Positions 38,829 to 47,567 of a DNA stretch of 63,462 nt are shown in pieces (position 1 is the first letter of the stretch; every line of letters begins with the position of its first letter). A program made the position numbers and the translations under genes. This DNA is from Actinomycetes bacterium (GTDB taxonomy: Bacteria; Actinomycetota; UBA4738; HRBIN12). The stretch spans positions 1-63,462 of the forward strand of contig JANXVR010000177.1 of the NCBI GenBank assembly GCA_025351565.1, written 5' to 3'. Below the pieces are notes generated by a model that saw only the letters and a program-made list of their open reading frames with translations, did not search any database and was not told the DNA's origin.

Positions 38829-39932
38829 TTACGACACCGAAGCCGGCAGCCGAACAGGCATCACGAGATAGGTGAACTCATCACCCTCACCGCGCACCAC
38901 CCCCGGCTTGAGTCCGTCGCGGACGTCCAGGCGTACGCTCTCCCCCACGGCGGCGGTAAGCCCGTCCGCCAGGTACTGCGGGTTGAACGCAACCGTCAGG
39001 TCTTCGCCCTCATAGCGAGCTTCTACCGTCTCGACCGCTTGCCCCAAGTCGGGGCTGGAGGAGGAGAGCTTGACTCCGAGCGCGTTGAATTCGATCCGTA
39101 CCGGTGTGGTGTCGCGGGCCAGCAGGCCGACACGCCGGACCGAGTCGAGCAGCGCCTGACGGCTGATGGTGAGCCGGCTCTCGTGCTGATCAGGGAGCAG
39201 CTGCCGGTAGTTCGGGAACTCGCCTTCGATGAGTCGCGACGTGAGCGTCAACTGGCCGATCTTGAACGAGATCTGCGACGCGTCGACGTGGATCGACATG
39301 GTGCTCTTCTCGTCGGTCGAGGCCGCGCGGCCCGCCTCGATCAAGGCACGCTCGGGCACGATGACCTTCGTCTCGCCATCGGCGGTGGCCACCAGGTCGC
39401 GCACCGCGAGGCGGTAGGAGTCCGTCGCGACCATGACGACGCCTTCCCTGCTGACCTCGAGCAGCACGCCGGTCAGCACCGGCCGGGCCTCGTCACGGCT
39501 GGCTGCCCGCGCGGCCTGAGTGACCGCCTCCGCGAACGCTCCGGCTACGGCCGTGATGGCCACGCCGCCCGGCTCCTGCAGCCCGGGGAAGTCCTCAGCC
39601 GGAAGCAGCCGCAGCGTTCCTTCGTATGCAGCGCAACGAATCCTGGCCTGTGATTGATCTGTCTCGAACTCCACCGGGGCGTTGGAAAGCGACTTCACCG
39701 TGTCGGCGAGCAGCCGTGCCGGAACCAGCGCGACGCCGGGTTCGGTGACCTGAACCTCGATGGATAGCCGCGCCGCCACTTCGAGGTCGGTGGTCGAGAG
39801 AGTGAGTTGGCCCTCCTGGCTGGCGTCCATGAGCACGCCGGTCAGGGCCGGGATACCTGGGCGCGAAGCCACGCCGCGCTGAACGGTCTGCAGCGCGTCG
39901 GACAGCGCGTCGCGGTCACAACGGAATTTCAT
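38829..39932 (-). CDS. dnaN: DNA polymerase III sliding clamp (beta subunit)
   Basis: A 367-residue beta clamp, three clamp domains, matching the family from MKFRCDRDALSDALQTVQRG to the C-terminal YLVMPVRLPA. It encircles DNA and tethers the replicative polymerase. The 208-bp dnaA-dnaN spacer upstream contains a DnaA-box-like TTATCCCCA. Confidence 0.97.
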   Translation of the reverse strand: MKFRCDRDALSDALQTVQRGVASRPGIPALTGVLMDASQEGQLTLSTTDLEVAARLSIEVQVTEPGVALVPARLLADTVKSLSNAPVEFETDQSQARIRCAAYEGTLRLLPAEDFPGLQEPGGVAITAVAGAFAEAVTQAARAASRDEARPVLTGVLLEVSREGVVMVATDSYRLAVRDLVATADGETKVIVPERALIEAGRAASTDEKSTMSIHVDASQISFKIGQLTLTSRLIEGEFPNYRQLLPDQHESRLTISRQALLDSVRRVGLLARDTTPVRIEFNALGVKLSSSSPDLGQAVETVEARYEGEDLTVAFNPQYLADGLTAAVGESVRLDVRDGLKPGVVRGEGDEFTYLVMPVRLPASVS

Positions 39933-40140
39933 CGCGTTCCCCCTCTAGTTCTTATCTCATACCGGTAGTGGTAGGTGCGGTGGAAACGTGGAGAACACCC
40001 CTGTCTGTGCAGCGTAGCGGGCCCCTCCGACATGGGTACGGGCCGGGGAGAAGTGTTGTCACTCCGCACGATATCGCTGGGGACAGGCACACAACCCACA
40101 ACAGGCTCACGTGTTATCCCCAGGGGTTCCACAGGCAGGC
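39933..40140. other. dnaA-dnaN intergenic region, possible origin element
   Basis: 208 bp between dnaN and dnaA. TTATCCCCA at 40114-40122 differs from the DnaA box TTATCCACA by one base; GGTTCCACA at 40125-40133 and a reversed CTGTCCCCA at ~40078-40086 are weaker. Few boxes are convincing, so this is a weaker origin candidate than the region upstream of dnaA. Confidence 0.3.
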
Positions 40141-41568
40141 TCACGCCGACCCCCGGACGCGCCCGCGGATGATCCGGGTCAGATCCTGCACGTGGCGGAA
40201 GGTCTGGTCGCGCTTCTGCATCTCCGCCTCGATCTTCTTGATGCCGTAGAGCGCGGTGGTGTGATCGCGGCCGCCGAAGAGTTCGCCGATCTTCACCAGC
40301 GAGAGTCCGGTGCACTCGCGCATGAGGTACATCGCGATCTGCCGCGCTTGAACGAGCGGCCGAGAACGACTGGCGGACAACAGATCTGAACCCGCCAGTG
40401 AGAAGTGCTTCGCCGTCTCCTCCAAGATGAGCTGCGGGGGTATCTCTTGGTCGGTCTGGGGGATCAAGCCCTGGAGCGCTCGCTCGGCGAGCTCCTCGTT
40501 GATCGGTTGTTCGGTGATGGAGCTCAGGGCCACCACACGGACCAGCGCGCCTTCCAGCTCGCGGACGCTCTGATCGAACTTCGACGCCACGTACTCGATC
40601 ACGTCGGGAGGGACCACGATGTTCTCGCGCTCGGCCTTGAGCTGCAGGATCGCGATGCGGGTCTCCAGGTCGGGCGGCTGCACATCGACGCAGAGGCCCC
40701 AGCGGAAGCGGCTGACCAGCCGGTCTTCCAGGCCGGACAGCTCATGGGGAGGGCGGTCGGAGGCGATCACGATCTGCTTGCCGGCCGCATGCAGGTGATT
40801 GAACGTGTGGAAGAACTCCGTCTGGGTCTCTTCGCGCTTGGCCAGGAACTGGATGTCGTCAACGAGGAGCACATCCACTTCCCGGTACCGATGGCGGAAC
40901 GCGTCTCCGTGGCGCTCGCGGACCGCCTTGATGAACTCGGTCACGAACTGTTCGGACGTGACGTACTTCACGCGGGCGCCACGGTTCAGCCGGTACATGA
41001 GATGGCCTACGGCGATGAGGAGGTGGGTCTTGCCCAATCCAACCTCGCCGTAGATGAACAGTGGGTTGTATGCCTTGGATGGCGGAGCCTCGGCAACGGC
41101 CATCGCCGCCGCATGGGCGAACCGGTTCGACTGTCCCGGGACGAAGGCGTCGAACGTGTAGTTGGGGAATGGCAGGCCCGGCGCGCCGAGCTCGTCCGGG
41201 GCCGGCAGCAACGGCGTTGCGTCGAATGCGTAGGACGCCGGGGTGGGAACCGGGTCGGGTGCCTCGGACGGTTCGCCGCGCGTTTCTTCCGGCGTGCGCA
41301 TGGCCTCGACCACCTCGAACTCGATCGCGATGGGCCGTTCGGCCTCTTCGGCCGCGGCGTCCTCGATCAGGCTGAGATGATTGTGCTGCAGGCGTTCACG
41401 GATGAGCGGGCTGGGGACCGCAAGGGTCAGGATCTCCTGGTTGAGGCTGGTGGCACGGACCTCGGAGAACCACATCACGACGGTGGTCTCGGGCAGTTCG
41501 GTGCGGGCACGATCCATGACGTGGGACCAGGTGGCGCGGGCGTCTTGTTCAGAGAAAGCTATCGCCAT
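40141..41568 (-). CDS. dnaA: Chromosomal replication initiator DnaA
   Basis: A 475-residue initiator. Domain I runs from the start to ~residue 80, domain II is a ~50-residue Pro/Ala/Glu linker, domain III has Walker [11 protein letters not shown] and Walker [10 protein letters not shown], and domain IV has [16 protein letters not shown], where the common signature is DHTTVMHA-like. The altered residues after DHTT may tolerate non-consensus boxes, in line with the imperfect boxes nearby. It melts the origin and loads the helicase. Confidence 0.98.
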   Translation of the reverse strand: MAIAFSEQDARATWSHVMDRARTELPETTVVMWFSEVRATSLNQEILTLAVPSPLIRERLQHNHLSLIEDAAAEEAERPIAIEFEVVEAMRTPEETRGEPSEAPDPVPTPASYAFDATPLLPAPDELGAPGLPFPNYTFDAFVPGQSNRFAHAAAMAVAEAPPSKAYNPLFIYGEVGLGKTHLLIAVGHLMYRLNRGARVKYVTSEQFVTEFIKAVRERHGDAFRHRYREVDVLLVDDIQFLAKREETQTEFFHTFNHLHAAGKQIVIASDRPPHELSGLEDRLVSRFRWGLCVDVQPPDLETRIAILQLKAERENIVVPPDVIEYVASKFDQSVRELEGALVRVVALSSITEQPINEELAERALQGLIPQTDQEIPPQLILEETAKHFSLAGSDLLSASRSRPLVQARQIAMYLMRECTGLSLVKIGELFGGRDHTTALYGIKKIEAEMQKRDQTFRHVQDLTRIIRGRVRGSA

Positions 41569-41700
41569 ACGTATCCACAGAACCTTTCCACAGCGGTGGA
41601 AAACCTTCCGGGGAAGGCCTACGAGGGCGCTGCGCCGGACCGGCCGGGGTCGCCTTTGGGGAAGGCGGGCGGACTATAGCACCGCCGTTTTCCACCACGC
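41569..41700. other. Candidate oriC upstream of dnaA
   Basis: This spacer has several DnaA-box-like words: GTATCCACA (41571-41579, one mismatch to TTATCCACA), CTTTCCACA (41584-41592), its opposed partner TTTTCCACC read on the minus strand (41595-41603), and TTTTCCACC on the plus strand (41689-41697). TTTCCAC (41585-41591) and GTGGAAA (41596-41602) form an inverted repeat with a 4-base loop. Coding polarity switches from leftward to rightward here, as expected at the origin. No obvious AT-rich unwinding element was seen. Confidence 0.45.
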
Positions 41701-41716
41701 TTCGTGTGCGCGGGGT

Positions 41717-41740
41717 CTTGACACTCTTTCTCTTGTCAAG
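41717..41740. repeat. Inverted repeat CTTGACA/TGTCAAG in the dnaA-rpmH spacer
   Basis: Perfect 7-bp arms, CTTGACA (41717-41723) and TGTCAAG (41734-41740), with a 10-base pyrimidine-rich loop (ctctttctct). It offers a -35-like TTGACA on both strands and could be an operator or promoter element for the divergent dnaA and rpmH operons. Confidence 0.4.
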
Positions 41741-41744
41741 GCCT

Positions 41745-41774
41745 TTGCCCTGCGTCGATGCGGGCCCGTATACT
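41745..41774 (+). promoter_or_regulatory. Candidate rpmH operon promoter
   Basis: TTGCCC (41745-41750) and TATACT (41769-41774) are separated by 18 bases, a reasonable sigma-70-type arrangement with a strong -10. It would give a leader of about 45 bases before rpmH. Confidence 0.45.
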
Positions 41775-41827
41775 CTCGTTCGGCCAGCGACCAGCCGGCC
41801 TTCGTATCGACTGAGGAATCCCAGGAC

Positions 41828-41971
41828 ATGGCCAAAGGCAAGCGTACTTTCCAACCGAACAACCGCCGCCGCGCGAAGACGCACGGCTTCCGTCTCCGTA
41901 TGCGCACGCGCGCCGGCAGGGCGATCATCGCTCGCAGGCGTCGCAAGGGCCGCGCGCGGCTGACCGCCTGA
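41828..41971 (+). CDS. rpmH: 50S ribosomal protein L34
   Basis: A 47-residue, very basic protein matching L34 throughout: [20 protein letters not shown] and [18 protein letters not shown]. The three-residue start AKG before KRTFQPNN is typical of actinobacterial forms. AGGA lies 4-5 bases before the ATG. First gene of the rightward operon from the origin. Confidence 0.95.
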   Translation: MAKGKRTFQPNNRRRAKTHGFRLRMRTRAGRAIIARRRRKGRARLTA

Positions 41972-41980
41972 CCTGCATCG

Positions 41981-42283
41981 TTGCGTGCCAGCGAGGTTCA
42001 GCGGGTCTTCCGGATCGCCACCCCGTCGCGCGGCAAGCGGATGGTGGTGTTCGGCGCGCCGGGGAGCGGCGGGCTCGCGGTGGTGGCGTCTCGAAAGGTG
42101 GGCGGGGCCGTTGATCGGAATCGGGCCAAGCGTATCCTGCGGGCGGCATGGCGGGTGACCGCGTTCGAACCTAGCGAGGCGACTGACGTCGTCTTGGTTG
42201 CAAGGGAAGGCATCCGAGGCGTGAAGACACAGGACCTGGTGGGCGAGATGACCGAACTGCTCCGCGTTGGGGTGAAGGCGTGA
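41981..42283 (+). CDS. rnpA: Ribonuclease P protein component, short form
   Basis: A 100-residue RNase P protein that aids the catalytic RNA in tRNA 5' maturation. The core RNR-type motif is VASRKVGGAVDRNRAKRILRAA. The only possible start after the rpmH stop is TTG 41981, because rnpA lies in the same frame as rpmH, nine bases after the stop. The N-terminus is therefore ~10-15 residues shorter than usual and lacks the common L..RDF segment. It overlaps yidD by 4 bases (GTGA). Confidence 0.85.
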   Translation: MRASEVQRVFRIATPSRGKRMVVFGAPGSGGLAVVASRKVGGAVDRNRAKRILRAAWRVTAFEPSEATDVVLVAREGIRGVKTQDLVGEMTELLRVGVKA

Positions 42284-42612
42284 GTGCCGTGCGCCGCGTC
42301 CTCTGGGCCGCGGGCCTGCCGGCCCGCACCGTTCTCACCGCCGCGATCAAGCTCTACCGCCTGACGCTCTCGGGTCTGCTCGGTGGCCAGTGCCGGTTCC
42401 ATCCGAGTTGCTCCGTGTATGCGGAGGACGCCGTGAGGTGTCGGGGCGCGGCGGTCGGCGCTACTCTCGCGACCTGGAGAGTCTTGCGTTGCAACCCATT
42501 CGGGAAGGGTGGAGCGGAACCGGTCCCGATGAAACGGGATTCGGCTGCGAGGCTCCGCGCTCGTGCGTATGATGCGGTCCTACACACCGGTAATAAGAAG
42601 GTGTCGGCGTAG
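42280..42612 (+). CDS. yidD: Membrane protein insertion efficiency factor YidD
   Basis: A 110-residue YidD family protein with the conserved core LYRLTLSGLLGGQCRFHPSC and the second Cys-containing RVLRCNPFGKGGAEPVP. The family helps YidC-dependent insertion at the membrane. GTG 42280 overlaps rnpA, and its stop overlaps the yidC start by one base. The C-terminal ~25 residues are an extra basic tail. Confidence 0.92.
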   Translation: MSAVRRVLWAAGLPARTVLTAAIKLYRLTLSGLLGGQCRFHPSCSVYAEDAVRCRGAAVGATLATWRVLRCNPFGKGGAEPVPMKRDSAARLRARAYDAVLHTGNKKVSA

Positions 42613-43799
42613 TGCTCGCATTCGTGCCCTTCCAGCTCCTCCTGAATGGGATCGGATGGATCCTGGCTCACCTCTATGACTTGGTGGGCAGCTTCGGCAT
42701 CTCGATCATCCTGCTGACCCTGCTCATCCGCATCGTCCTCCTGCCGCTGGGGATCAAGCAGATCAAGTCGATGCAAGCCATGTCGGCGATCCAACCGAAG
42801 GTCAAGGAACTGCAGAAGAAGTACAAGGGAAACAAGGCCAAGCAGCAAGAAGAGACGATGAAGCTCTACAAGGACGCCGGGGTGAATCCCCTGGGCGGCT
42901 GCCTGCCGGTGCTGCTGCAGTTCCCGCTCTTGATCGCGATGTACGCGGTTATCCGCCCCCCCATCCTGGTGCCTGTCATGGCCCACAACGTCGAGATCTC
43001 GGCTAATCAGACCCCTACCTACTACCTCGTCCACAACAGCCACATCCCCGCCGACACCCAGCTGTACAAGGACATCCTGACGCACCAGACGGGCGGCTTC
43101 CTTTGGATGAACCTGCAATGCAGCCCGATCCAAGCGGGGGGCAGCAACGTTGCCACCAAGGACAGTCAGCGGAACGATCTCCTGGGCGGCTTGCCGATCG
43201 GGGTTCCGGGCGCGACGTTCCGCCCGAGCACCGGGGATGGGACCATCGCATGCGGCGGGAGCCCCCTCTCCCGCGCCCCCTATTACCTGTTCTTGCTCGC
43301 CATGATCCTGACCACCTTCTACCAGCAGAGACAGATGCAGAAGGCGAGCCCACCGGGGGCGCAATCCGGCCAGCAGCAGACGATCATGAAGATCATGCCG
43401 ATCATGTTCGGCGTCTTCGGGCTGCAGTTCGCGGCGGGGCTGCTCGTGTATTGGACCACCGCTAACCTGTGGCAGATCGGCCAGCAGTACGCCCTGCTGA
43501 AACTCGGGCACATCGGCCCCGATGCGCTGGACCGGCGGATCGCGGAACAACGCGCGAAGGGCGACCAGCCGGCGAAGCAGGGATTCATGAGCAAGCTCAT
43601 GGCCCAAGCCGAGGTCCAGCGCGCCGAGCGCGACAAGCGGGCAGGAACGCCCGCCCGCCCGACCAAGAGGCCGAAGGGCGGCCAGACCCCCCGTCCGCCG
43701 AAGACCGGTGGCAGCACGCAGACCCCCAAGCGTCGGCCGAACACGGGGAAAGTCCAACCGAAGCCGGATCCCGAAGAGAAACCAGGGGGCTCACCATGA
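42612..43799 (+). CDS. yidC: Membrane protein insertase YidC
   Basis: A 395-residue Oxa1/YidC insertase with five membrane segments: SIILLTLLIRIVLLPLGIKQ with the functional Arg, a coiled cytoplasmic hairpin (QPKVKELQKKYKGNKAKQQE), NPLGGCLPVLLQFPLLIAMY, and late segments ending with FAAGLLVYWTTANLWQIGQQ. An atypically long external loop (about residues 115-220) and a long basic/proline tail (~330-395) are present. It shares ATGA overlap with jag. Confidence 0.95.
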   Translation: MLAFVPFQLLLNGIGWILAHLYDLVGSFGISIILLTLLIRIVLLPLGIKQIKSMQAMSAIQPKVKELQKKYKGNKAKQQEETMKLYKDAGVNPLGGCLPVLLQFPLLIAMYAVIRPPILVPVMAHNVEISANQTPTYYLVHNSHIPADTQLYKDILTHQTGGFLWMNLQCSPIQAGGSNVATKDSQRNDLLGGLPIGVPGATFRPSTGDGTIACGGSPLSRAPYYLFLLAMILTTFYQQRQMQKASPPGAQSGQQQTIMKIMPIMFGVFGLQFAAGLLVYWTTANLWQIGQQYALLKLGHIGPDALDRRIAEQRAKGDQPAKQGFMSKLMAQAEVQRAERDKRAGTPARPTKRPKGGQTPRPPKTGGSTQTPKRRPNTGKVQPKPDPEEKPGGSP

Positions 43800-44566
43800 C
43801 GCGCGAGATCGAACAGAACGGGGCCACCGTGGAAGAGGCGATCCAGACCGCCTTGGCGGAACTCGGCGTCACGGAGCAGCAAGCATCTGTCGAGATCGTG
43901 AAGGAGGCCAAGGCCGGGTTCCTGGGCGTTGGTGGGCAGGGCGCGGTGGTGATCGTGCGAACCGACGAACCGGCGCAGTCGGAGGACGACGAGGACGATC
44001 AGGACGCGGGGGACGAGGGTGCCGCGGACCCCTTTGGCGGGTCCCCGTCGTCTCCGGTGCGCTCCGCTCCCATGAGCCGGGTGATCGCGGAGGGTGACCT
44101 CGAGGAACTCGAGGAGCAGGCGGACGCCGCCGCAGACTTCCTTGAAGAGCTGCTGGTCCGGATGGGGATCGACGCGATCGCCGAGCCCGGTGAGCACTCG
44201 GGGCACATGTATGTGGATATCGTCGACGGACCGGACGACGACATGGCGCTGCTTATCGGACGGCACGGGCAGACGCTGGATGCCATCCAGGAACTCACCC
44301 GGATGGTGGTGAGCCGACGACTGGACACCCGCGTCCGCGTGATCGTGGACGTCCAGGACTACCGCAAGCGCCGTGAAGAGCGCCTTGTTGAGAACGCGGT
44401 CCAACAAGCGGAACGCGTTCTGGAGGGCGACCGGGAGGCCGAGCTGGACCCGATGAACCCGTTCGAACGGAAGCTCGTGCACGACGCGCTGGCGGACCTT
44501 GCCGGGGTGGAGACCAGCTCCCGCGGGGAAGAGCCGAACCGCTTCGTGGTCATCCGCAGGGTTTGA
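43796..44566 (+). CDS. jag: RNA-binding protein Jag/KhpB
   Basis: A 256-residue protein with an N-terminal Jag domain (about 1-60, ending EAKAGFLGVGGQ), an acidic linker (about 62-85), a KH domain (DDMALLIGRHGQTLDAIQEL) and a C-terminal R3H domain (DPMNPFERKLVHDAL). KhpB homologues bind RNA with KhpA and affect envelope and division. ATG 43796 overlaps the yidC stop. Confidence 0.93.
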   Translation: MTREIEQNGATVEEAIQTALAELGVTEQQASVEIVKEAKAGFLGVGGQGAVVIVRTDEPAQSEDDEDDQDAGDEGAADPFGGSPSSPVRSAPMSRVIAEGDLEELEEQADAAADFLEELLVRMGIDAIAEPGEHSGHMYVDIVDGPDDDMALLIGRHGQTLDAIQELTRMVVSRRLDTRVRVIVDVQDYRKRREERLVENAVQQAERVLEGDREAELDPMNPFERKLVHDALADLAGVETSSRGEEPNRFVVIRRV

Positions 44567-44584
44567 CCGGCATACGGATCGGGC

Positions 44585-45199
44585 GTGTTTCACGTGAAAC
44601 ATGAGGGTTGGGCTGATTCGGCCGCAGCATTCGACGTGGTCATCGACGCCAACCAGGCGGCGCAGCTCGAGACCTACGAGGGCCTCCTCCGAGAGAAAGC
44701 CGGCCCGTTCGGGATGATCGCCAAGGCAGACGTCCCTAGGATCCGCGAACGCCATATCCTGGATAGTCTCCGGGCAGCCACCTACGTTGATGCCGCGACC
44801 ACCGCCTACGATCTGGGTTCAGGCGCCGGATTGCCGGGCATCCCCGTGGCGATCGCCTCGCCGAGCCTGCACGTCACGCTCGTGGAGGCCCGGCGTAAAC
44901 GCGCCGCCTTCCTCGAGCTGGCCATCGAAGCGCTCGCCCTCCCCAACGTCACGGTGTTCCACGGGCTCGCGGAGCACCTCCGCGAGCCCGTTGACCTCAT
45001 CATGGTTCGGGCCTTCATGAGCGCCTCCGCCTGCTGGGCCATCGCTGAGCCGCTGCTGGCGTCCGCCGGGAGGCTCCTCTACTTCGCCGGAGCCCGGTTC
45101 GATGTGGCCGCAGGTACGCCGGAAGGGGCGGAAGTCGCGCTTTTCGCCACCCCCGCGCTTGCAAGGTCGGGCCCGCTCGCTATCATGACCCGGCAGTGA
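44585..45199 (+). CDS. rsmG: 16S rRNA m7G527 methyltransferase RsmG
   Basis: A 204-residue SAM-dependent methyltransferase (GidB) with AYDLGSGAGLPGIPVAIASP as the SAM site and VTLVEARRKRAAFLELA downstream. It modifies G527 (E. coli numbering) of 16S rRNA. The start GTG 44585 makes the peptide begin MFHVKHE, because those codons are a parS palindrome. Its last four bases overlap parA. Confidence 0.93.
   Translation: MFHVKHEGWADSAAAFDVVIDANQAAQLETYEGLLREKAGPFGMIAKADVPRIRERHILDSLRAATYVDAATTAYDLGSGAGLPGIPVAIASPSLHVTLVEARRKRAAFLELAIEALALPNVTVFHGLAEHLREPVDLIMVRAFMSASACWAIAEPLLASAGRLLYFAGARFDVAAGTPEGAEVALFATPALARSGPLAIMTRQ
44586..44601. promoter_or_regulatory. parS centromere site
   Basis: TGTTTCACGTGAAACA is a perfect 16-bp palindrome identical to the bacterial parS consensus. 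It overlaps the start codon region of rsmG, as in many bacteria whose RsmG begins MFHVKH. ParB, encoded 2.1 kb downstream, should nucleate here and spread for origin segregation. It is the only perfect copy I saw in the window. Confidence 0.95.
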
Positions 45200-46671
45200 C
45201 CAAGGCCAGTTCCGACGTGTCCTCTTCATCCACCGAGCGTGGAGCGTCGGGTGCTAGCAAGCGGCCTCCGAAACGGACCCCGAGGAAGCAGGGGGTGCCG
45301 AAACCTCCCGAGGTGCCCGGTAACGCTCGCGTTATCGCGATCGCCAACCAGAAGGGCGGCGTCGGCAAGTCGACGACCACCGTCAGCCTCGGGGCCACCC
45401 TCGCCGATCTCGGTTATCGGGTCTTGGTCGTTGATCTCGATCCTCAGGGGAATGCCTCCACCGGCCTTGGGATCCGCCACGAGGCCCGGGAGACCACCGT
45501 CTACGACGTGATCGTGGCCGAGGCCCCTTTGGACCGGGCGATCGTCCACACGCAGGTGCCTCGACTTCACGCCATCCCCTCGACGATCGATCTGGCCGGG
45601 GCCGAGATCGAACTGGTTAGCCAGTTCTCCCGTGAGGCACGCCTGAAGAAGGCCATCGAACCCATTCGTTCCGGCGTGTATGACTTCATCATCTTCGACT
45701 GTCCCCCGTCACTTGGTCTGCTGACGGTGAACGCCCTTACGGCGGCCGAGGAGCTCATCGTGCCCATCCAGTGTGAGTATTACGCCCTGGAGGGCCTGGG
45801 ACAGCTGCTCCGCAACGTCAGCTTGGTCCAACAGAACATCAACCCAGGATTGCGCCTGTCCGGCATCGTGATGACGATGTTCGATCCACGGACGAAGCTG
45901 TCGGAGCAGGTGGTCGAGGAGGTGCAGCGGTATTTCGGGGAGATCGTGTATGACGTGATCATCCCTCGGACGGTGCGGCTCTCCGAAGCCCCCGGGTTCG
46001 GCCAGCCGATCACCGTCTACGACCCGAAGTCCAAGGGGGCCGAGTGCTACCGGCAGCTCGCTCGTGAGGTGGCGCTTCGTCCGCCCCCGGACGAGCCGAT
46101 GCCCATCTACAGCGACCTCCCCACGGTGACCGTGGCAGCGGTGGCCAACACCGTGGCACTGGAACCCCCAGAGGAGTCCGAGCTCGCCGAGATCTCCACG
46201 CTTCACGAGCTGGTCGAAGAGCTGGAGGCAGAGGAGGTCGTAGAAGTCGCAAAGGTTGCGCCCGAGCCCCTCGCCGACCGCGAGGACGAGGCGCAGGAGT
46301 GGCTCGAGCAGCTTTCGGCCGAGGCCGCATCCGAATCCAAGGTCGCGACCACCGAGGAGATATTGGCTGAAGCCGCCCAGCAAGTTGAATCGCAGATGGA
46401 CGAGGATGAGATGTGGGATGAGGCCGACACACCAGCGCCGCGGGTGCAGCCGCCAAGTTCCCCAGCCCCACCCGGGCACCTTCCCGAACGACGGGTGGTA
46501 GTTATCGACGACGACGCAGATATCGACATCCGCTCCGGTCAAGAAGCGCCTGCACCTCCTCGCGGCGCCGAGCCGGACCAACCGGCGATGGCCAACATCG
46601 GCGCCACGCTGGAGGAAGACGGGGGCCGAAAGCGACGATGGCGACGACTGTTCGGTAAGGGAGGCGAGTGA
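45196..46671 (+). CDS. parA: Chromosome-partitioning ATPase ParA with long C-terminal tail
   Basis: A 491-residue protein; a typical ParA/Soj ends near 300. An N-terminal basic/Ser region (1-42) precedes the Walker-type ATPase (deviant Walker A QKGGVGKSTTT at 52-62; Walker A' VVDLDPQGNAS; FIIFDCPPSLG). After about residue 295 is a tail of ~190 residues rich in Glu, Pro and Val, ending in RKRRWRRLFGKGGE. The tail is presumably disordered with a short amphipathic basic end that could contact membrane or DNA; that is inference. Overlap GTGA couples it to rsmG. Confidence 0.93.
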   Translation: MTKASSDVSSSSTERGASGASKRPPKRTPRKQGVPKPPEVPGNARVIAIANQKGGVGKSTTTVSLGATLADLGYRVLVVDLDPQGNASTGLGIRHEARETTVYDVIVAEAPLDRAIVHTQVPRLHAIPSTIDLAGAEIELVSQFSREARLKKAIEPIRSGVYDFIIFDCPPSLGLLTVNALTAAEELIVPIQCEYYALEGLGQLLRNVSLVQQNINPGLRLSGIVMTMFDPRTKLSEQVVEEVQRYFGEIVYDVIIPRTVRLSEAPGFGQPITVYDPKSKGAECYRQLAREVALRPPPDEPMPIYSDLPTVTVAAVANTVALEPPEESELAEISTLHELVEELEAEEVVEVAKVAPEPLADREDEAQEWLEQLSAEAASESKVATTEEILAEAAQQVESQMDEDEMWDEADTPAPRVQPPSSPAPPGHLPERRVVVIDDDADIDIRSGQEAPAPPRGAEPDQPAMANIGATLEEDGGRKRRWRRLFGKGGE

Positions 46672-47567
46672 TGTCGAAGCGAGGCGGGCTGGGCAGAGGG
46701 CTCTCCGCGTTGATCCCCGGTGCGCCTGAGGCCGGCGAAAGCGCGTCGGGACTTCTGGAAGTGCCGGTCAACGCGATCGGACCGAATCCGAAGCAACCGA
46801 GGACGTTGTTCGACGATGCCGAGATCGCGTCGCTGGCGGCCTCGATCCGGGAGGTTGGGATCCTTCAGCCGATCGTGGTGCGGAAGTCGGGGGACTCCCG
46901 GTACGAAGTGGTGGCGGGCGAACGCCGGCTGCGTGCGGCCAAGGTCGCGGGCCTGGCCACGGTGGCGGTGGTCGTTCGAGACACGGGCGACTCGGATCTC
47001 CTGCGCGAAGCCCTCATCGAGAACATCCACCGGCAAGACCTTGGCCCCATAGAACTGGCCGAGGCCTTCCGTGCCCTGATCGAGGAGCTCGGCCTCAAGC
47101 AGGAAGAGCTGGCCGAACGTGTCGGTCTGTCACGGTCACACATCGCGAACACCCTCCGGCTGCTCCAACTTCCATTGGACGTTCAACAGCTCCTCACCGA
47201 TGGGAAGCTCCAGGCCGGGCACGCCCGGACCCTGCTGTCCCTGGGTGACAAGGAAGCGATCTCGACGCTCGCGCTTCGAGTGACCGCTGAGGATCTTTCG
47301 GTTCGTGAGACCGAAGACTTGGTGCGTCGTTACCTGGAACCGGCTCCCGAGTCCGCGACGAAACCCGAGAAGGCTTCGGCACCGGCGCCCGACCAAGGGC
47401 AGATGGGCGAGGTGGAGGAGATCCTCTCCGAGCAGCTGGCGACGCGCGTGCTCATCAAGATGGGGAAGAAGCGGGGGCAGGTAATCATCGAGTTCGGTTC
47501 GGCCGATGATCTGGAGCGGATCGTGAGCGAGATCATCGGGTCGGGGCCCGGGCTCGCACCCGACTAG
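46671..47567 (+). CDS. parB: Chromosome-partitioning CTPase ParB
   Basis: A 298-residue ParB. The CTP-binding domain shows NPKQPR, EVGILQPIVV, GERRLRAA and ENIHRQDLGPIELA; the helix-turn-helix is EELAERVGLSRSHIANTLRL; the dimerisation domain closes the protein. It binds parS and slides as a CTP-dependent clamp. ATG 46671, preceded by GGGAGG at 6 bases, was preferred to GTG 46668. It converges on ddl by a 4-base overlap. Confidence 0.96.
   Translation: MSKRGGLGRGLSALIPGAPEAGESASGLLEVPVNAIGPNPKQPRTLFDDAEIASLAASIREVGILQPIVVRKSGDSRYEVVAGERRLRAAKVAGLATVAVVVRDTGDSDLLREALIENIHRQDLGPIELAEAFRALIEELGLKQEELAERVGLSRSHIANTLRLLQLPLDVQQLLTDGKLQAGHARTLLSLGDKEAISTLALRVTAEDLSVRETEDLVRRYLEPAPESATKPEKASAPAPDQGQMGEVEEILSEQLATRVLIKMGKKRGQVIIEFGSADDLERIVSEIIGSGPGLAPD

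Noticed and set aside
37749-39653. A ~630-codon plus-strand frame opposite recF and dnaN
   Set aside because: Runs through two conserved genes and their spacer; no protein family is seen.
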